A stretch of DNA of 64,000 bases, from contig OX243822.1 in assembly GCA_945859605.1 (NCBI GenBank), forward strand, positions 4,546,696 through 4,610,695, written 5' to 3'. This document shows positions 11,380 to 23,099 of the stretch, in pieces. This DNA is from Lumbricus rubellus (lineage: Eukaryota > Annelida > Clitellata > Crassiclitellata > Lumbricidae). The notes beneath the pieces are model-generated. The model worked only from the letters and a program-made list of their open reading frames with translations, did not search any database and had not been told where the DNA came from. Positions within the stretch are counted from its first letter, which is position 1, and the number at the start of each line of letters is the position of its first letter. The translations under genes were made by a program, and so were the position numbers.

Positions 11380-13050
11380 ATAGGCCTGTACAGCTAGCTT
11401 CAGTTTAACTAATCTTTTTTACTACAAAGATCATAAACGTCACCCCCAAATTTTTTCAGGCTTTGTGCAGATTAATTTTCTAATGAAATAGTTTGCTATA
11501 ATCGGTCGTAGTCTATATAAAATTGTTAAAATAGTTTAAAAGGTGTTGGTGTATGAATTTTAAAGATTTTCATAGCGCGTTTTGTGTTTATGTAGATGTG
11601 CGTTATCCATTTAAAGGACACCATTTTTTAAAGAGAAAGATGCAAATATATATGTAAAAGAAATCGCAAATACTATACTGGATTTTAGACCGTCCTTCCC
11701 TTTCGCAGGATTTCTATTTATAACTCTTTGTGTAAACTAGCCAACTCAGGACCGGTATGTACATAGCCACGTATAGGCGTAGACCTTCCTCCAAACGTAA
11801 CTAGGTCAGGCGTAGTCGTTGGAATGTATTGGTATGCATTAAGATAGATTTGGAAGGGAATAACTAATCTACACATTCCTTGCACCCGACGATGCATGAC
11901 GCTTGCTCTCCCCCCAATTCAATAGGTTAGAACTGAGCGCGCATGCGTGAAAGATATTTATATGCGGTCGTTGCCAGCGTGGGGTGAACAGATCAAGACC
12001 TATAGACGGTCCACAGGGAAATCTCAACGGCCGTCTATAATTGTTCACGCGGTCCAGCAAAGTCGGCTGTCTATTGTTGACCTTCGGAGTAGCGGGCTTA
12101 TACCTGCCTCCGAGTTCGCATAACGTTATACCTATCGTAATTCGCTAATCAGAAGCCATGCATACGGAAATTACCCACTACTCACGCATAGGCCACATTT
12201 ACGCAAAGAGTATGAGTTATACCCTCTTGTGCATCTCGGTCCAGGACTTTATTCATTGGCCGTGCATTAGGCGGAAGCGCCTCCGAATGATTGTCTTGTG
12301 GGGAGCTATATAAATTCCACGATAGTTGGTCTACAAACGAAGTTCAATATCGTTTCTCTTTTCTTACGCTTCTGTCCAAGCAAAAAAAAGACACCACAGC
12401 GGAAGCCTGAAATTGTTGGGCATTGTATCAAATAATATCGACAGTCATTAGTCAATTTTTTTTATTTATCAGTGTTTTTATAGCAACAACCGCGAATTGG
12501 AAAAAGATCTACAAATTACAAGAAACATTATTTTTCTTATTTAGTATGAACATTGGCTCAAAGCACAGTAGATCCAATCTGTTTCCAATACTGAATTTTG
12601 AAAAAATTATTTCATACATTACAACAAATGTTCAATGTGTTGAGCTACCTCTCTACCTTTATCAATCTGACTAACATTTTAAGCACATGATCTTTATGTC
12701 ATTTGGAACACTTTGAGGTGGTGGGAAATTTGATTGAATAGAATTGATTTGTTGCCATGCAATTCATTGGCACTCTAATATACAGAGGTTCACACTTTTT
12801 TAAGTTGTGTAAAAATTTCTTTCTTCTCATCGGTTCGTGGGATGCATATGCTCAATGAATAATTCATCTATTGACCAAGAATAACTACAGAAGACAGGTT
12901 ATTAGTTTTTGCTTTCAATTATTCAAATATAATCGTGTATACTTGCAAACACCAATTTGCGATTCCGACCTAAATGCAACAGTAGGGTCATGGTAAAAAA
13001 ACGTTTTGGCTTGCTTTGCTGTTCCGTGAGTGATGGCATTGAACGGTCAA
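11380..13050. other. No recognised gene; diverged repeat remnants
   Basis: About 11398-11480 contains AGTTTAACTAATC and CATAAACGTCACCC, matching both flanks of the element at 19327-22317. Around 12890-12960 there is a segment (CAATTATTCAAATATAATCGTGTATA) repeated at 22622-22680. Small AT-rich open frames show no recognisable protein. Confidence 0.5.
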
Positions 13051-13272
13051 TTGTGTAGCTTTGCAATGTATTTTTTGGCATTGTAATTGTATCGCATTGG
13101 ATTGCATTATATTGGACCATTGTTGCATTGTATTGCATTGATTGCATGTTGCTGAGTTTTATTTGTTTTAATTCCATTGTTTCTTGTTTTGTATTGTGTT
13201 GTTTTCATTCTATTGCATTGAATTGTATTGTATTGATTTCTTTTGCATCGTAGAATAACGTATTGTTTTGGG
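13050..13272 (+). repeat. Degenerate ATTGT/ATTGC pentamer tract
   Basis: Runs of TTGCATTGTATTG-like pentamers similar to 9110-9250, 30255-30515 and 36515-36660. A perfect relative, (TATTG)n at 28516-28568, forms the 3' tail of a LINE relic. This tract may therefore be an old LINE tail. Confidence 0.75.
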
Positions 13273-13276
13273 TGCA

Positions 13277-14086
13277 TCATAATGTAACGCCCGCCCCCGC
13301 GTACACTCCCGGAGTCGCCACTTCCGGTCCAGCGTGTGAGAGGGCCGCGTGCGGTTGCAGGTCGTAGTTCAGAGAAATAGAGGGAGGAAGGGAGGCGGTA
13401 GCTTCGGGGTTCGAATCCCGTCGGGTTCGGGATGGCCAGGTATCTCGACCTCTTAGCTCTCCGTATGAAACTGGGGCCTTACTGGCCAGTCTTTCACTCC
13501 GGCGTAGGATTCCGGGGTTAACCGGAAGTGAAAGGTCCTTAAGCCTAGCCCCCGAAGCTCTTCCCAGGCCGATGGCTGAGTGGTAAGGTCTATCCGCGGT
13601 GGTACCAAAGGGAAACATTGTTTCTGGGTTCGAACCTGCAACCGGCTTCGGAGATGCCCTGGGCGTCGTCTCTAATCGTTCTATACGCGCCACGACTTCC
13701 GTCAGCGCTTCCCTCACGTTAGAGTGTACCGCATAAATTTCCTCTCTAACATCAATTTTTACTGAGGAAATTGCCTCTTCAACATTGCTTTGTACGACGG
13801 AGATAGCCTCCTGGGTATCTCTGGCATTCATTTGCATAGTTGCCTGCACATCAGTTTTTACTGAGGAAATAGCCTCCTGAACATTAGTCTGCATAGAAGT
13901 CAGGGCGTCTTGGGAGGATTTAGAATTCGTTTGTATGGCTTCTAGTAAAATGCCTATTTCCAACGCAGACGGTGGTCTGGATGGCTGCGAGGGAGTTGAT
14001 GCTCCGCTTCTATCCATGGCGCTATACAAGTTTTGGTTATGTCGAATCCTAACGCTAGCAAGAAGTAAATCCGAAAGTTTAATCAA
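13277..14086 (-). CDS. 269-residue coiled-coil ORF, possible gag-like protein
   Basis: The protein has a Ser/Pro-rich start (around residues 25-40). A heptad-like segment at about 45-140 repeats Gln-Glu-Ala-Ile-Ser and Val-Lys-x-Asp-Val units. A low-complexity Arg/Pro tail follows. The repeated unit (Ser-Ser-Val-Lys-x-Asp-Val, then Met-Gln-x-Asn) suggests a coiled coil grown by internal duplication. I see no zinc knuckle, RT or protease. Much of the C-terminal third lies antisense to tRNA-like sequence (13390-13430 and 13571-13655), so that part may be read-through of a SINE. Gag-like is a guess from position and length. A Met at codon 24 (14017) is an alternative start. Confidence 0.4.
   Translation of the reverse strand: MIKLSDLLLASVRIRHNQNLYSAMDRSGASTPSQPSRPPSALEIGILLEAIQTNSKSSQDALTSMQTNVQEAISSVKTDVQATMQMNARDTQEAISVVQSNVEEAISSVKIDVREEIYAVHSNVREALTEVVARIERLETTPRASPKPVAGSNPETMFPFGTTADRPYHSAIGLGRASGARLKDLSLPVNPGILRRSERLASKAPVSYGELRGRDTWPSRTRRDSNPEATASLPPSISLNYDLQPHAALSHAGPEVATPGVYAGAGVTL
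13570..13655 (+). repeat. tRNA-like SINE promoter segment
   Basis: TGGCTGAGTGG fits a Pol III A box and GGTTCGAACCT fits a B box about 50 bases downstream. The spacing is tRNA-like, but the acceptor stem pairs poorly. A second B-box-like GGTTCGAATCC occurs at about 13407. This is more likely SINE-derived than a functional tRNA gene. Confidence 0.5.
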
Positions 14087-15059
14087 TGGATCTTATTATT
14101 ATCAGAAACATTTAATAATTATTCACAATGTTAATCAACAGCTTACAGTTTAAAGCAACTGATAATATGCAACACAATTCAAACAGACTTCAATCGGAGC
14201 AGACAAAATGATTCTCCAATTTTGTACTTAGATGCCAATCTTAATTTCTCTGCCCAAAAGATCAATTTAGTTTTGTATTGAAAACCCCAGCAAAACTGTA
14301 CCTTCTACTAGAGACACAGGACAAGGCCGACGTTATGCGAGGAAAGGCGCAGATGGAGCGTCGAATCCAGGACGTGCGTCGACGATAAGTGACTCAGAGG
14401 AATCCGCAACAATCGACGCTGACAGGACGGTAAGGCCGAGTTGACACGTCGAGAACAGGGAATCCACGAAAAGATATTTAAATAATAGATTGACGCCCAT
14501 AGGCAAATTGCGCAGAAGATATCGACGACAGAAGAAATTCCGTAAAACCCGAGCGGTTTCGATCCAAACGACAGAAAGATCGAAAACCAGAACGAAAGAC
14601 TTAACTCCTTTACGAAGATGCGAAACAGAACCACAGTGCTGACAATTCGCTCGTAACACAAAACCGCAATGCAATCGGCTCCTTGCCGTTTTAGAATTTC
14701 CGTACAGAATCCGTGAAGTAAATACGCGACAACGCAATAACTCAGACGACGAATCCAAGCTGACTTAAATAAACTATTATCTTTCTAAAATAATCAAACT
14801 CTGATTTTGTAACTTGCTCTCCAGAGCTACACGTCTATCCTCGTCGAAGTCCGTCGTGAATCTGCCGCAACTCTGCGCGTCTCTCTTATATAACCTTCCT
14901 AGGGGTGACGCTTGCGCATGCGCACAAGAAGACCGCCACACGTGCTTCGTGTTGCCTCCCTGTATCAGGTCACGTCGACACGGAGCGCACCGATTCAACC
15001 TTTCAGTTCAACACACGAAGGCCTTAATGGAAAACTACCAATGCGCAGTCAAACCGTGC

Positions 15060-15365
15060 GACAGCGATTGCAAATATCGACGTACACAGACCACACGCGG
15101 ACATGTCCTTCTTTGTCTGTTTCTATGCATCAGCGACGTTTGCGTCGGTATCTCTGCCTGTACGCGCGATTGCATCAGTCGGTGATATTCAATCGACCTC
15201 ACCTCCTCCTCTGGCCGTCGCTCCATGCCCTCGCGTTTGTCCTTCTCTATCTGTTTCAATGTATCAGCGACTACTGCCTCTGCCTCGCTGCGTGTATGCG
15301 CGACTGCACGGTCGACGACTCAGTCTGCCTCCCCTCCTCCTTTGGCCGTCGCTGCATACGAGCCG
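15060..15365. repeat. Two-copy tandem repeat, about 135 bp
   Basis: Both copies carry GTCCTTCT, then TCTGTTTC, ATCAGCGAC, CGCGATTGCA (or CGCGACTGCA) and CCTCCTCCT...GGCCGTCGCT. Several overlapping open frames of 70-190 codons on both strands result from the repeat. None is recognisable, so they are not called as genes. Confidence 0.6.
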
Positions 15366-15656
15366 CCAAAGGCCGATACCGTGAGAGAATCACACGAATA
15401 CGGATCAATAAAACTAGCCACGGCAGCTGCAGCGACCTGCCTACGTCAGAGAACGCTCCAATTCGCGTCAAAATCGAAATCAACATTAAAATCTAGGTCA
15501 CCAATATTATCTAGGTCACCGAATGCAGCTCAAAAATTAATAATATTATAATATATATATAATTGATGGACCCCGAAAATGCCATGCAGAATTCAAGAAT
15601 ATATAATATAATATTGCAACTAAAATTCCGTAGCGTCTAGTTATACGCAAACGCTA

Positions 15657-17060
15657 CACTAATGCATTGTTTCGTTCTGTTTCGCATTCTAGCATCTAAA
15701 TCCGCTTAGGGCAATCCAAACTTATAGAACAATGTAATTCAAAATAGAGGTGTGTAAAGTTGCCGAATAGCATAAAATAACCTGATATGCATTGCAGATA
15801 GAAGATGATATATTTTCTTATCTAGTCGAGTTACACAAAACAACTCAAAATGCATTTTTTAAATTACCGTCACCTAATGAAACAGTGCTTATTATGTGAC
15901 CATTAAATAGCCTGCTGTAGCTCAGGTCTCGGTAAAATGTGTTTCTTGCGTAGATGCTACAGTAGCACAGGCGCAACCACCCTATGGGACCCACGGGACT
16001 CGTCCCCCCAACTTTTGAGTGGTTCTCTAACTTTATTATTATGGCCCCCAACTTTTAGGACGTGATTCATTATGGCCCCCAACTTTTAGGACGTGATTGC
16101 ACCTGTGTACAGGAGCGCTTTGAACAATGAAATTCTGACTCAACAGTTGACTGATTCAATGTTCCAAGATACATGTAATAGCGTCACACTGCTGCTAAAG
16201 GATGAGTTATGATAGGCAATTAAGCTTAGGTGTCATGACCTGGCCTAAAATCTTCTCTCGTTCATTCTTTCATTCGTTCATTCAATGACTAATTAATTTG
16301 CCGTTTAACGTCACTGTGTTATAAGAAAAAAACGGATGAATGGAGTCGCCCTCCACCTTTCTCCCATCTTGGGACTGGCACTGCCAATATATGATCAGTG
16401 ACGGTGTTATTCATGCATTCATTTCTTGTTTGATTCTAATTCATGCATTCGAACGAAACTACGATTTAATTCTGCTATACTAAAATAATTTGACGCCGCA
16501 GGGCTTCTCTTATTTATAGATTGGTGAACATTCACAAGAGGGGTGTGTATGGTACTAAAGTTCTGTAGCATCAAATGACTATTCGGTGCATTGGATGGAC
16601 CCGGATTTGGCCCTGGTCTATGACAACAGAGACCGTTACCCTGGACAGAAATTTGCTTGGCACTGTCTTCCGTTTACGCATTTATAGCTTTCATGCTGTC
16701 CAATAGCTTCCTGTTTGCCTGGCCTTCTTCTGGCCTCATCAAGGTGTACCGCAACTCCTGTGTTTTCTCATCCATTCTTAACACGACTTTGTTCACATAA
16801 TTTTTATCCACTAATAATAAGCCTACTCTTCTATGTATTTAAATGGTCAATATAAGAATTATTACTATTATTTTTTATTCAGCATGCAGGCTACATTACC
16901 GTTTAACTTCCATGAGTCCCTAAACTCTGAAACGAGGCAATCGCTTATTGGCGAGCGCTGCTTCGTGTCAAATAGGTTGTCCAATGGATGCCAAGGGAAG
17001 ATCCAAATTTGAAATTCAGTACGATATTTACAAATTGACCTGCGCTGCGTCAAATCAGTT
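15657..17060 (+). other. Mosaic of diverged interspersed repeats, no gene
   Basis: It includes two close copies of GGCCCCCAACTTTTAGGACGTGATT (16042-16098) and the phrase CAGGAGCGCTTTGAACAATGAAATTCTGACT, which recurs at 17571. A block at 16605-16670 has GGTCTATGACAACAGAG and AGAAATTTGCTTGGCA, repeated near 30594-30670 and 31025-31095. No preserved protein frame was found. Confidence 0.55.
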
Positions 17061-17084
17061 GGGTTGTGCGCGGTTGCATCTTAA

Positions 17085-18677
17085 CCCTCGGGCTACCAAG
17101 CTTTTTTTGTAACACTGACTACCAAGGGGGGGGTGGTTACCACCCCTCTGGATTTTGGGTTTGGTTTAAGATATCATAACTTGTAATACCCCAATGGATT
17201 CAGCATTCATTTCTGCACAAACTGATATATTTAGGTTTGAAATATATGAAAGCACCCCGGAATTATGATTTTTTTTCCGTAGGCACCCGTCGATTTCACA
17301 AAATGCATACTTTCCCATAAGCTAAATATTAGATTCTGTGTGTTTTTAACATAATTGATTTTTTAAAAATAGTTCACATATAATAAAGTCCAATATCCAA
17401 CTATAAAAACTAGTAATAAGTTAGTTTTAATTACAATAAAAAGAAAAAAAACATTTATTAGCTGCTGAAAAACGTTTACGCAGACTTCTCGGTTTACGTT
17501 GTAAAGAACCCAACATTTTCACACATTTAAATTTATTTTGAGCACTTCTAGGACGTGATTGCACCTACGTACAGGAGCGCTTTGAACAATGAAATTCTGA
17601 CTTAACCCTCAGGCTACCAAGCTTTTTTGTAACACTGACTACCAAGGAGGGGGGTGGTTACCACCCCCTCCCTGGATTTTGGGTTGTGCGCGGTTGCATC
17701 TTAACCCTCGGGCTACCAAGCTTTTTTTTGTAACACTGACTACCAAGGGGGGGGGGTGGTTACCACCCCTCTGGATTTTGGGTTTGGTTTGAGATATCAT
17801 AACTTGTAATACCCCAATGGATTCAGCATTCATTTCTGCACAAACTAATATATTTAGGTTTAATATATATGAATGCACTCCGAAGTTATGAATTTTTTTC
17901 CATGAGCACCCAAAGCTTCACAAAACATGTACTTGCGCATAAGTAAAATGTTGGAATCTGTGTGTGTAGAACATGATATATATAATTTATATTTAATATA
18001 GTCATATATTCAATTATAAAAACTAGTTATAAGTCTTTTTTATGTACAATAAAAAGGAAAAAACATGCATATCTATCGAAAAATCAATATAAAACACGAA
18101 ATTATGCGACTGTCGGTTTGCGTGGGAAAAAAATCGACATTTTTACACATTTTAATTTATTTTGAGCACTTCCGGTCATCAAAAGACAAATAAAATGGTA
18201 TAAACAATAGCCCTAAAGCTCCTCTATAGAATGACATAATTTATTTGTCTTTAAAAATAAAGTATGGTTATGTTATAATAGAAAAAACAAGTAAATTTTA
18301 CAAAAATAAAACATCTTTTTATATATTTTAATTTATTTTGAGCACTTAAGGTTGTCAAAAGACAACTCCGTGACCACCAAAATGTAGCCCCACATTCCCT
18401 CTATAGAATGGTATAATTTGTTTCTCCTAATGTTATTTGACGGATAAGATATAGACGAAAATCTAGGGGGGTGGTATCCACCCTCCCCTGGTGCCTCGGG
18501 TAAAATGGGTTTAACTTTTGAATGGTATGGTATATCATCACACATTTTACCTCAAAATGTGTGCAAATGAACCCCCTACAGCTACCTAAAAGGTCAAATT
18601 TTTTGTCCATACGGAAAAAGTTTGAACTCGAAAAAACCTAGGAGGGGTGGATACCACCCCCCCTGGTAACCCGAGGG
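17085..18677. mobile_element. TTAA-flanked, piggyBac-type non-autonomous element (compound)
   Basis: The left end is TTAA (17081-17084) followed by CCCTCGGGCTACCAAGC. The right end is GGTAACCCGAGGG followed by TTAA (18678-18681). TTAA duplications with CCC/GGG termini are the piggyBac hallmark. Subterminal palindromes GGGTGGTTACCACCCC (left) and GTGGATACCACCCCCC (right) flank the body. Two extra left ends lie inside, at 17606 and 17705, so the unit is a partial tandem or nested duplication. No transposase remains. Confidence 0.75.
17681..17860. repeat. Internal duplicate of the left end and flank of the TTAA element
   Basis: The 20-base flank GGGTTGTGCGCGGTTGCATC plus TTAA and about 130 bases of element repeat the sequence starting at 17061 with few changes. 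The copy includes host flank, so a segmental duplication or gene conversion is more likely than a new insertion. Confidence 0.7.
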
Positions 18678-18713
18678 TTAATCGTAAGAAATTGTTTAAT
18701 TTTATATGTTTAG

Positions 18714-18715
<2 letters not shown>

Positions 18716-18766
<51 letters not shown>
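18716..18766. repeat. (TA)n microsatellite
   Basis: About 50 bases of uninterrupted AT dinucleotides. A Tyr/Ile-repeat open frame crossing it is not a gene. Confidence 0.95.
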
Positions 18767-18769
<3 letters not shown>

Positions 18770-18889
18770 AAATGACGTTTAAGGTTCCGCAGCATAATTT
18801 GTTTTGTAAAGTGCATCACAAAAAGAGGTGTCGAAGATGTTATTGCCAACCCGTAAAACATGTATGTATCAATTGCGCATTAGTGAGTA

Positions 18890-19322
18890 TTTGTTCAATT
18901 ATTTCGCAGGTCACGGTTTAATATTTATTGATCTTGAAAATTACCACAAATGGGTGTGTAAGGTTCCATTGGTAAGCTACGTCCGTGACCATTCCATACG
19001 TCTGGTCAAACAGCGCGGTGGGATAGAGACCCAAAAGGGGCAAAGGTCCCGCTAGCCAGGGCCACCTTAGTGCATTAGGCTTAAAGATGTAACACGGCCA
19101 ACTAAAGAAAAGCAATAGAACAGAAAATTATGGATGGTTGGATATATAGATGGAAGACTGGATGGATGGACTACCGGATGGATGGATAGATAGAGCTATA
19201 ATTATAACGATGGATTGACGGATGGATGAGAAGTAGATATAAAATGAATGAACGGATAAATCGTTACGCCATTTGAGGACCAAGGTTTCCTTCTGACATT
19301 GACACCACATAGTAGTTTCAGT
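18890..19322 (+). repeat. Interspersed repeat copy with (GGAT)n tract
   Basis: It is homologous to 11020-11412: the shared CACAAATGGGTGTGTAAGG block, GTCCGTGACCATTCCATACG, then GGAT repeats and a CAGTTTAA end. The copy is interrupted at its TTAA by the large element at 19327 and resumes at 22322 with CTAAACTG. Confidence 0.75.
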
Positions 19323-19326
19323 TTAA

Positions 19327-22317
19327 CCCGTTGGAGGTGAGGTGACGCATTGTAACGTTAGAGGGTGGGGTCTGACAAACCCCAACACATATTTTCATTT
19401 TCAAGTCGCGATATCAAATGGAAAACATTAATTTGAATTAAACTATTCTTCTATGATCAATTATCAACTAAACAGGCGATTATCACTTAGAAATATCTGT
19501 TTTCAATCCTTATTAGATGGCCAGAAGGTGAACCCATCCATTGTGTACTAGGGTCGAGTGAAAAAACCGAAAATTGGAATTCCGAAAAGTAATGGCAACC
19601 AAAAGTTGCCCAATGACATGGGGTCAAAAAATGTGTAAAAAGGTTTTTAAAATATTAATGTCTTCAGCCCCCATAAGTGGGCCAAAGTTCCGAAAAATTG
19701 CATTTTTTAACGAAAATTGCCGGTTTTATCATGAAATATTCTTAGTGCAAAATAACTAACTGCCATTCATTACACCGTTGGAAAGAGCTCTGAAAACTGA
19801 ACAAAATGATGTATTCATTTACAGAATAGTTCCATATTTGTAGAAGATATTAACTTTTTAACCATACCCCCTCTTCGCGACATGTCGCGAAACCTAAAAC
19901 AGTAAAACACTAATAACTTTTTTATCCTTTGAGATATTTCAATGCGTAAAATGTCATTCGATTCTGTTTAGGACCCTCTTTCAAATGGTGTATTGTAAGG
20001 TGAGATTGCATATTGTTTGTCTGACATTATTGGGATGGTATCTAATATGCACCTTGGCTGAAAGCACTTCCAAAGACTTTCATGGAAATCGTATTGCCAT
20101 CACAGTAGGGCAAAGTCACAAATGTCAGAATTTGTCTCATATACTGGCATGAATCATTGACCATCAGCAAGTAATCATGCTCTTTTAAAAAAAATTCCGA
20201 TCCACTGTGTCTTAGAGGGACAGTAGTGCGTTACAGTCCTATAGTTAATTTTGATTTCAAATATCAGTTTCAGTTCTCGCGATCTTAATGGCGTCCGGAC
20301 AGACTCATCTCTGTTGTCTGCACCTCAGCTACGGCTGCAATAGCTTCATTCACACTTTTAAGACACGTTTCAAAAATACTCTAACCTGGACATTAAAACT
20401 GTCAAACTATCGAGCCTGACCGGTAACATGAAATTGGAGCTGTTCTGTCCTTTGGCCGTGTTGGAACAGATTGTTGGAACAGCAACCCTCCAGCTATGAA
20501 AGTCAATTAATTCTACATTATTTGTTGAGTTAAGATTCTGAGGCAGAACATGGAAGCACTGCACAGACAACTTTCTATCTTGTTTTCAGCTATTGACATT
20601 CTCCTCAGACCAAGTTTTTTCATAGGAGTAGCCTATACACCGTATTGGGATGATATCTATTATGCACCCTGAGGTCCCTGACTGAAAGCACTTGCAAAGA
20701 CTACAGTCACTCTAAGACACAGTGGTTAGAAACAATTTTAAGCGAACATGATTGTTTGCTGATAATCAATTATGCATGCCAGTATGTGAGACTAATGTCT
20801 GACATTTTGTGACATTACCCTACTGCGACGGCAATACGACTTCCTTTAAAGTCTTTGGCATTGCTTTCAGTGAGGGTGCATATTAGATGCCACCCGAATA
20901 GCCTGTACGCGGTATATTAGGCTAATAGAGTGACTGTAGTATTTGGAAGTGCTTTCAGTCAGGGTGCATAATAGATATCATCCCAATGCGGTGTATAGGC
21001 TACTCCTATGAAAGAACTTGGTCTGAGGAGAATGTCAATAGCTGAAAACAAGATAGAAAGTTGTCTGTGCAGTGCTTCCATGTTCTGCCTCAGAATCTTA
21101 ACTCAACAAATAATGTAGAATTAATTGACTTTCATAGCTGGAGGGTTGCTGTTCCAACAATCTGTTCCAACACAGCCAAAGGACAGAACAGCTCCAATTT
21201 CATGTTACCGGTCAGGCTCGATAGTTTGACAGTTTTAATGTCCAGGTTAGAGTATTTTTGAAACGTGTCTTAAAAGTGTGAATGAAGCTATTGCAGCCGT
21301 AGCTGAGGTGCAGACAACAGAGATGAGTTTGTCCGGACGCCATTAAGATCGCGAGAACTGAAACTGATATTTGAAATCAAAATTAACTATAGGACTGTAA
21401 CGCACTACTGTCCCTCTAAGACACAGTGGATCGGAAAATTTTTAAAAGAGCATGATTACTTGCTGATGGTCAATGATTCATGCCAGTATATGAGACAAAT
21501 TCTGACATTTGTGACTTTGCCCTACTGTGACGGCAATACGATTTCCATGAGTCTTTGGAAGTGCTTTCAGTCAAGGTGCATATTAGATACCATCCCAATA
21601 ATGTCAGACAAACAATATGCAATCTCACCTTACAATACACCATTTGAAAGAGGGTCCTAAACAGAATCGAATGACATTTTACGCATTGAAATATCTCAAA
21701 GGATAAAAAAGTTATTAGTGTTTTACTGTTTTAGGTTTCGCGACATGTCGCGAAGAGGGGGTATGGTTAAAAAATTATTATCTTCTACAAATATGGGACT
21801 ATTCTGTAAATGAATACACCATTTTGTTCAGTTTTCAGAGCTCTTTCCAACGGTGTATTGAATGGCAGTTAGCTATTTTGCACTAAGAAAATTTCATGAT
21901 AAAACCGGCAATTTTCGTTAAAAAATGCAATTTTTCGGAACTTTGGCCCACTTATGGGGGCTGAAGACATTAATATTTTTAAAAACTTTTTACACATTTT
22001 TTGACCCCATGTCATTGGACAACTTTTGGTTGCCATTACTTTTCGGAATTACAATTTTCGGTTTTTTCACTCCACCCTATTGTGTACTTTGCCCGTGTAA
22101 GTTCGGTTTGTATACGAAAAATCGCAATTTCTTTCCAATATTATACATTAAAATAAAATAAACTGTTCGTTCAAAATTCCTGAAATTTTGGTAAAGTGTC
22201 CGTATTTCATATTCACAAAGGTATAAAAAAATAATCCAAGCTGGTTTGACGTTTTCCACCAAAAAATAAAGTAGAATACCTCTGGGGTTTGTCACACCCC
22301 ACCTCACCTCCAACGGG
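19327..22317. mobile_element. Giant near-palindromic TTAA element (piggyBac-type foldback), 2,991 bp
   Basis: TTAA flanks both ends (19323-19326 and 22318-22321). The termini are CCCGTTGGAGGTGAGGTG and its inverse CACCTCACCTCCAACGGG. Inside, arms of roughly 1.15 kb (about 19546-20715 and 20930-22085) are inverted copies of one another. They surround a spacer of about 210 bp that is itself a third copy of an arm module. Two identical 66-codon frames (20370-20570 minus and 21061-21261 plus) are the same arm sequence read twice, not evidence of selection. The paralogous locus at 11398-11480 lacks the insertion. No transposase is encoded. Confidence 0.85.
20716..20929. repeat. Spacer of the palindrome: third copy of an arm module
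   Basis: The spacer begins TAAGACACAGTGG and proceeds to GGTGCATATTAGATGCC. This follows the order found in the right arm at 21418-21602, in the same direction, and in the left arm in reverse. The module therefore occurs three times within the element. Confidence 0.65.
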
Positions 22318-22321
22318 TTAA

Positions 22322-23090
22322 CTAAACTGTATGACGACAAAGGTCATAAACGTCACTCTCAACCTTTTTCCTGGCTTTGGGCGGATCACTTTTCTAATTT
22401 AAAAAAGTTACAAAGAATCGGTGGTTATATAAAATTGTTAGAACAGTTTAAAAGGTGTTGTTGGATGACTTTTTCAGGTTCAAAACTTTGTAAGGTGTGC
22501 TAAGATTTGATCGTCTTTCTTCTTCTCGTCTACTTGGGGTGCATAATTATAATGGCATTGGGAGGTTTATTTGTTGATCAAGAATAACTAGGCTACAAAA
22601 GACAGTTGATTAGTTTTGATTTTCAATTATTCAAATATAATCGTGTATAATACTGCAAACACCAATTTGCAACCCCTACCTAAATGCAACTTTTAAAGAC
22701 GTTCACATTAGATCACTTCATCTTAAGCAGTAGTAGAAGTGACTTCAGTACAGCGACACTGCGTGGCAAAATTATTTAATTAGCGTCGCGCTCCTCCTTC
22801 ATAGCCAATACGTTAGGGCAGGCACTGTCAGCGTGTGTACTGCAACCGAAAATTTTTGTATTTATTTTAGCTAGCTTTTGTAGAACGCGTCCATCCACTG
22901 AACGGCCATTGTGCTTTGATATTCTGACTGTCAGGCCTTATAGAATGATGTCGTTAATACGAATTATTTTTGTTGACAAAGGACATAAATCGAGCTTCGC
23001 AGTTTTTTATTTATAGCGGCATAATAAATTCAAAAAAGGTGTTTTAGAAACAATTGTTAAGCAGTGAAAATACACAGCCCTATTATAAAT
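22322..23090 (+). repeat. Continuation of the interrupted interspersed repeat
   Basis: CATAAACGTCACTC and GGCTTTGGGCGGATCACTTTTC match 11432-11480. Further on, CAATTATTCAAATATAATCGTG matches 12918 onward. AAGGTGTTG-like words near 22451 and 23039 mark degraded LINE-type sequence. No gene is seen. Confidence 0.6.
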
Positions 23091-23099
23091 GAGAATGGA

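Larger units (their letters stand above)
13275..15656 (-). mobile_element. Retroelement-like insertion with TGTA...TACA ends
   Basis: The block starts TGTAACGCCCGCC and ends AACGCTACA. It appears inserted into the ATTGT-type repeat: the right flank (TTCGCATTCTAGCATC) matches sequence after the similar tract at 30486-30518. It holds an ORF with coiled-coil character at its left side and a GC-rich region (14800-15400) with two copies of a roughly 135-bp repeat. This could be a partial minus-strand LTR element or an element with short inverted ends. A clear target duplication was not found (CATAA versus CTAAT). Confidence 0.45.

Noticed and set aside
13570..13655. Possible functional tRNA gene
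   Set aside because: A- and B-box-like sequences are present but the cloverleaf pairing is poor and it lies in a repeat-derived block. A SINE promoter is more likely.
14308..14758. 117- and 141-codon minus-strand frames with a Cys-x2-Cys-x4-His stretch
   Set aside because: The zinc-knuckle-like pattern lacks the final Cys and the two overlapping frames have no other recognisable feature.
20370..21261. Two identical 66-residue proteins on opposite strands
   Set aside because: They are the two arms of the palindromic TTAA element. Identity reflects the inverted repeat.
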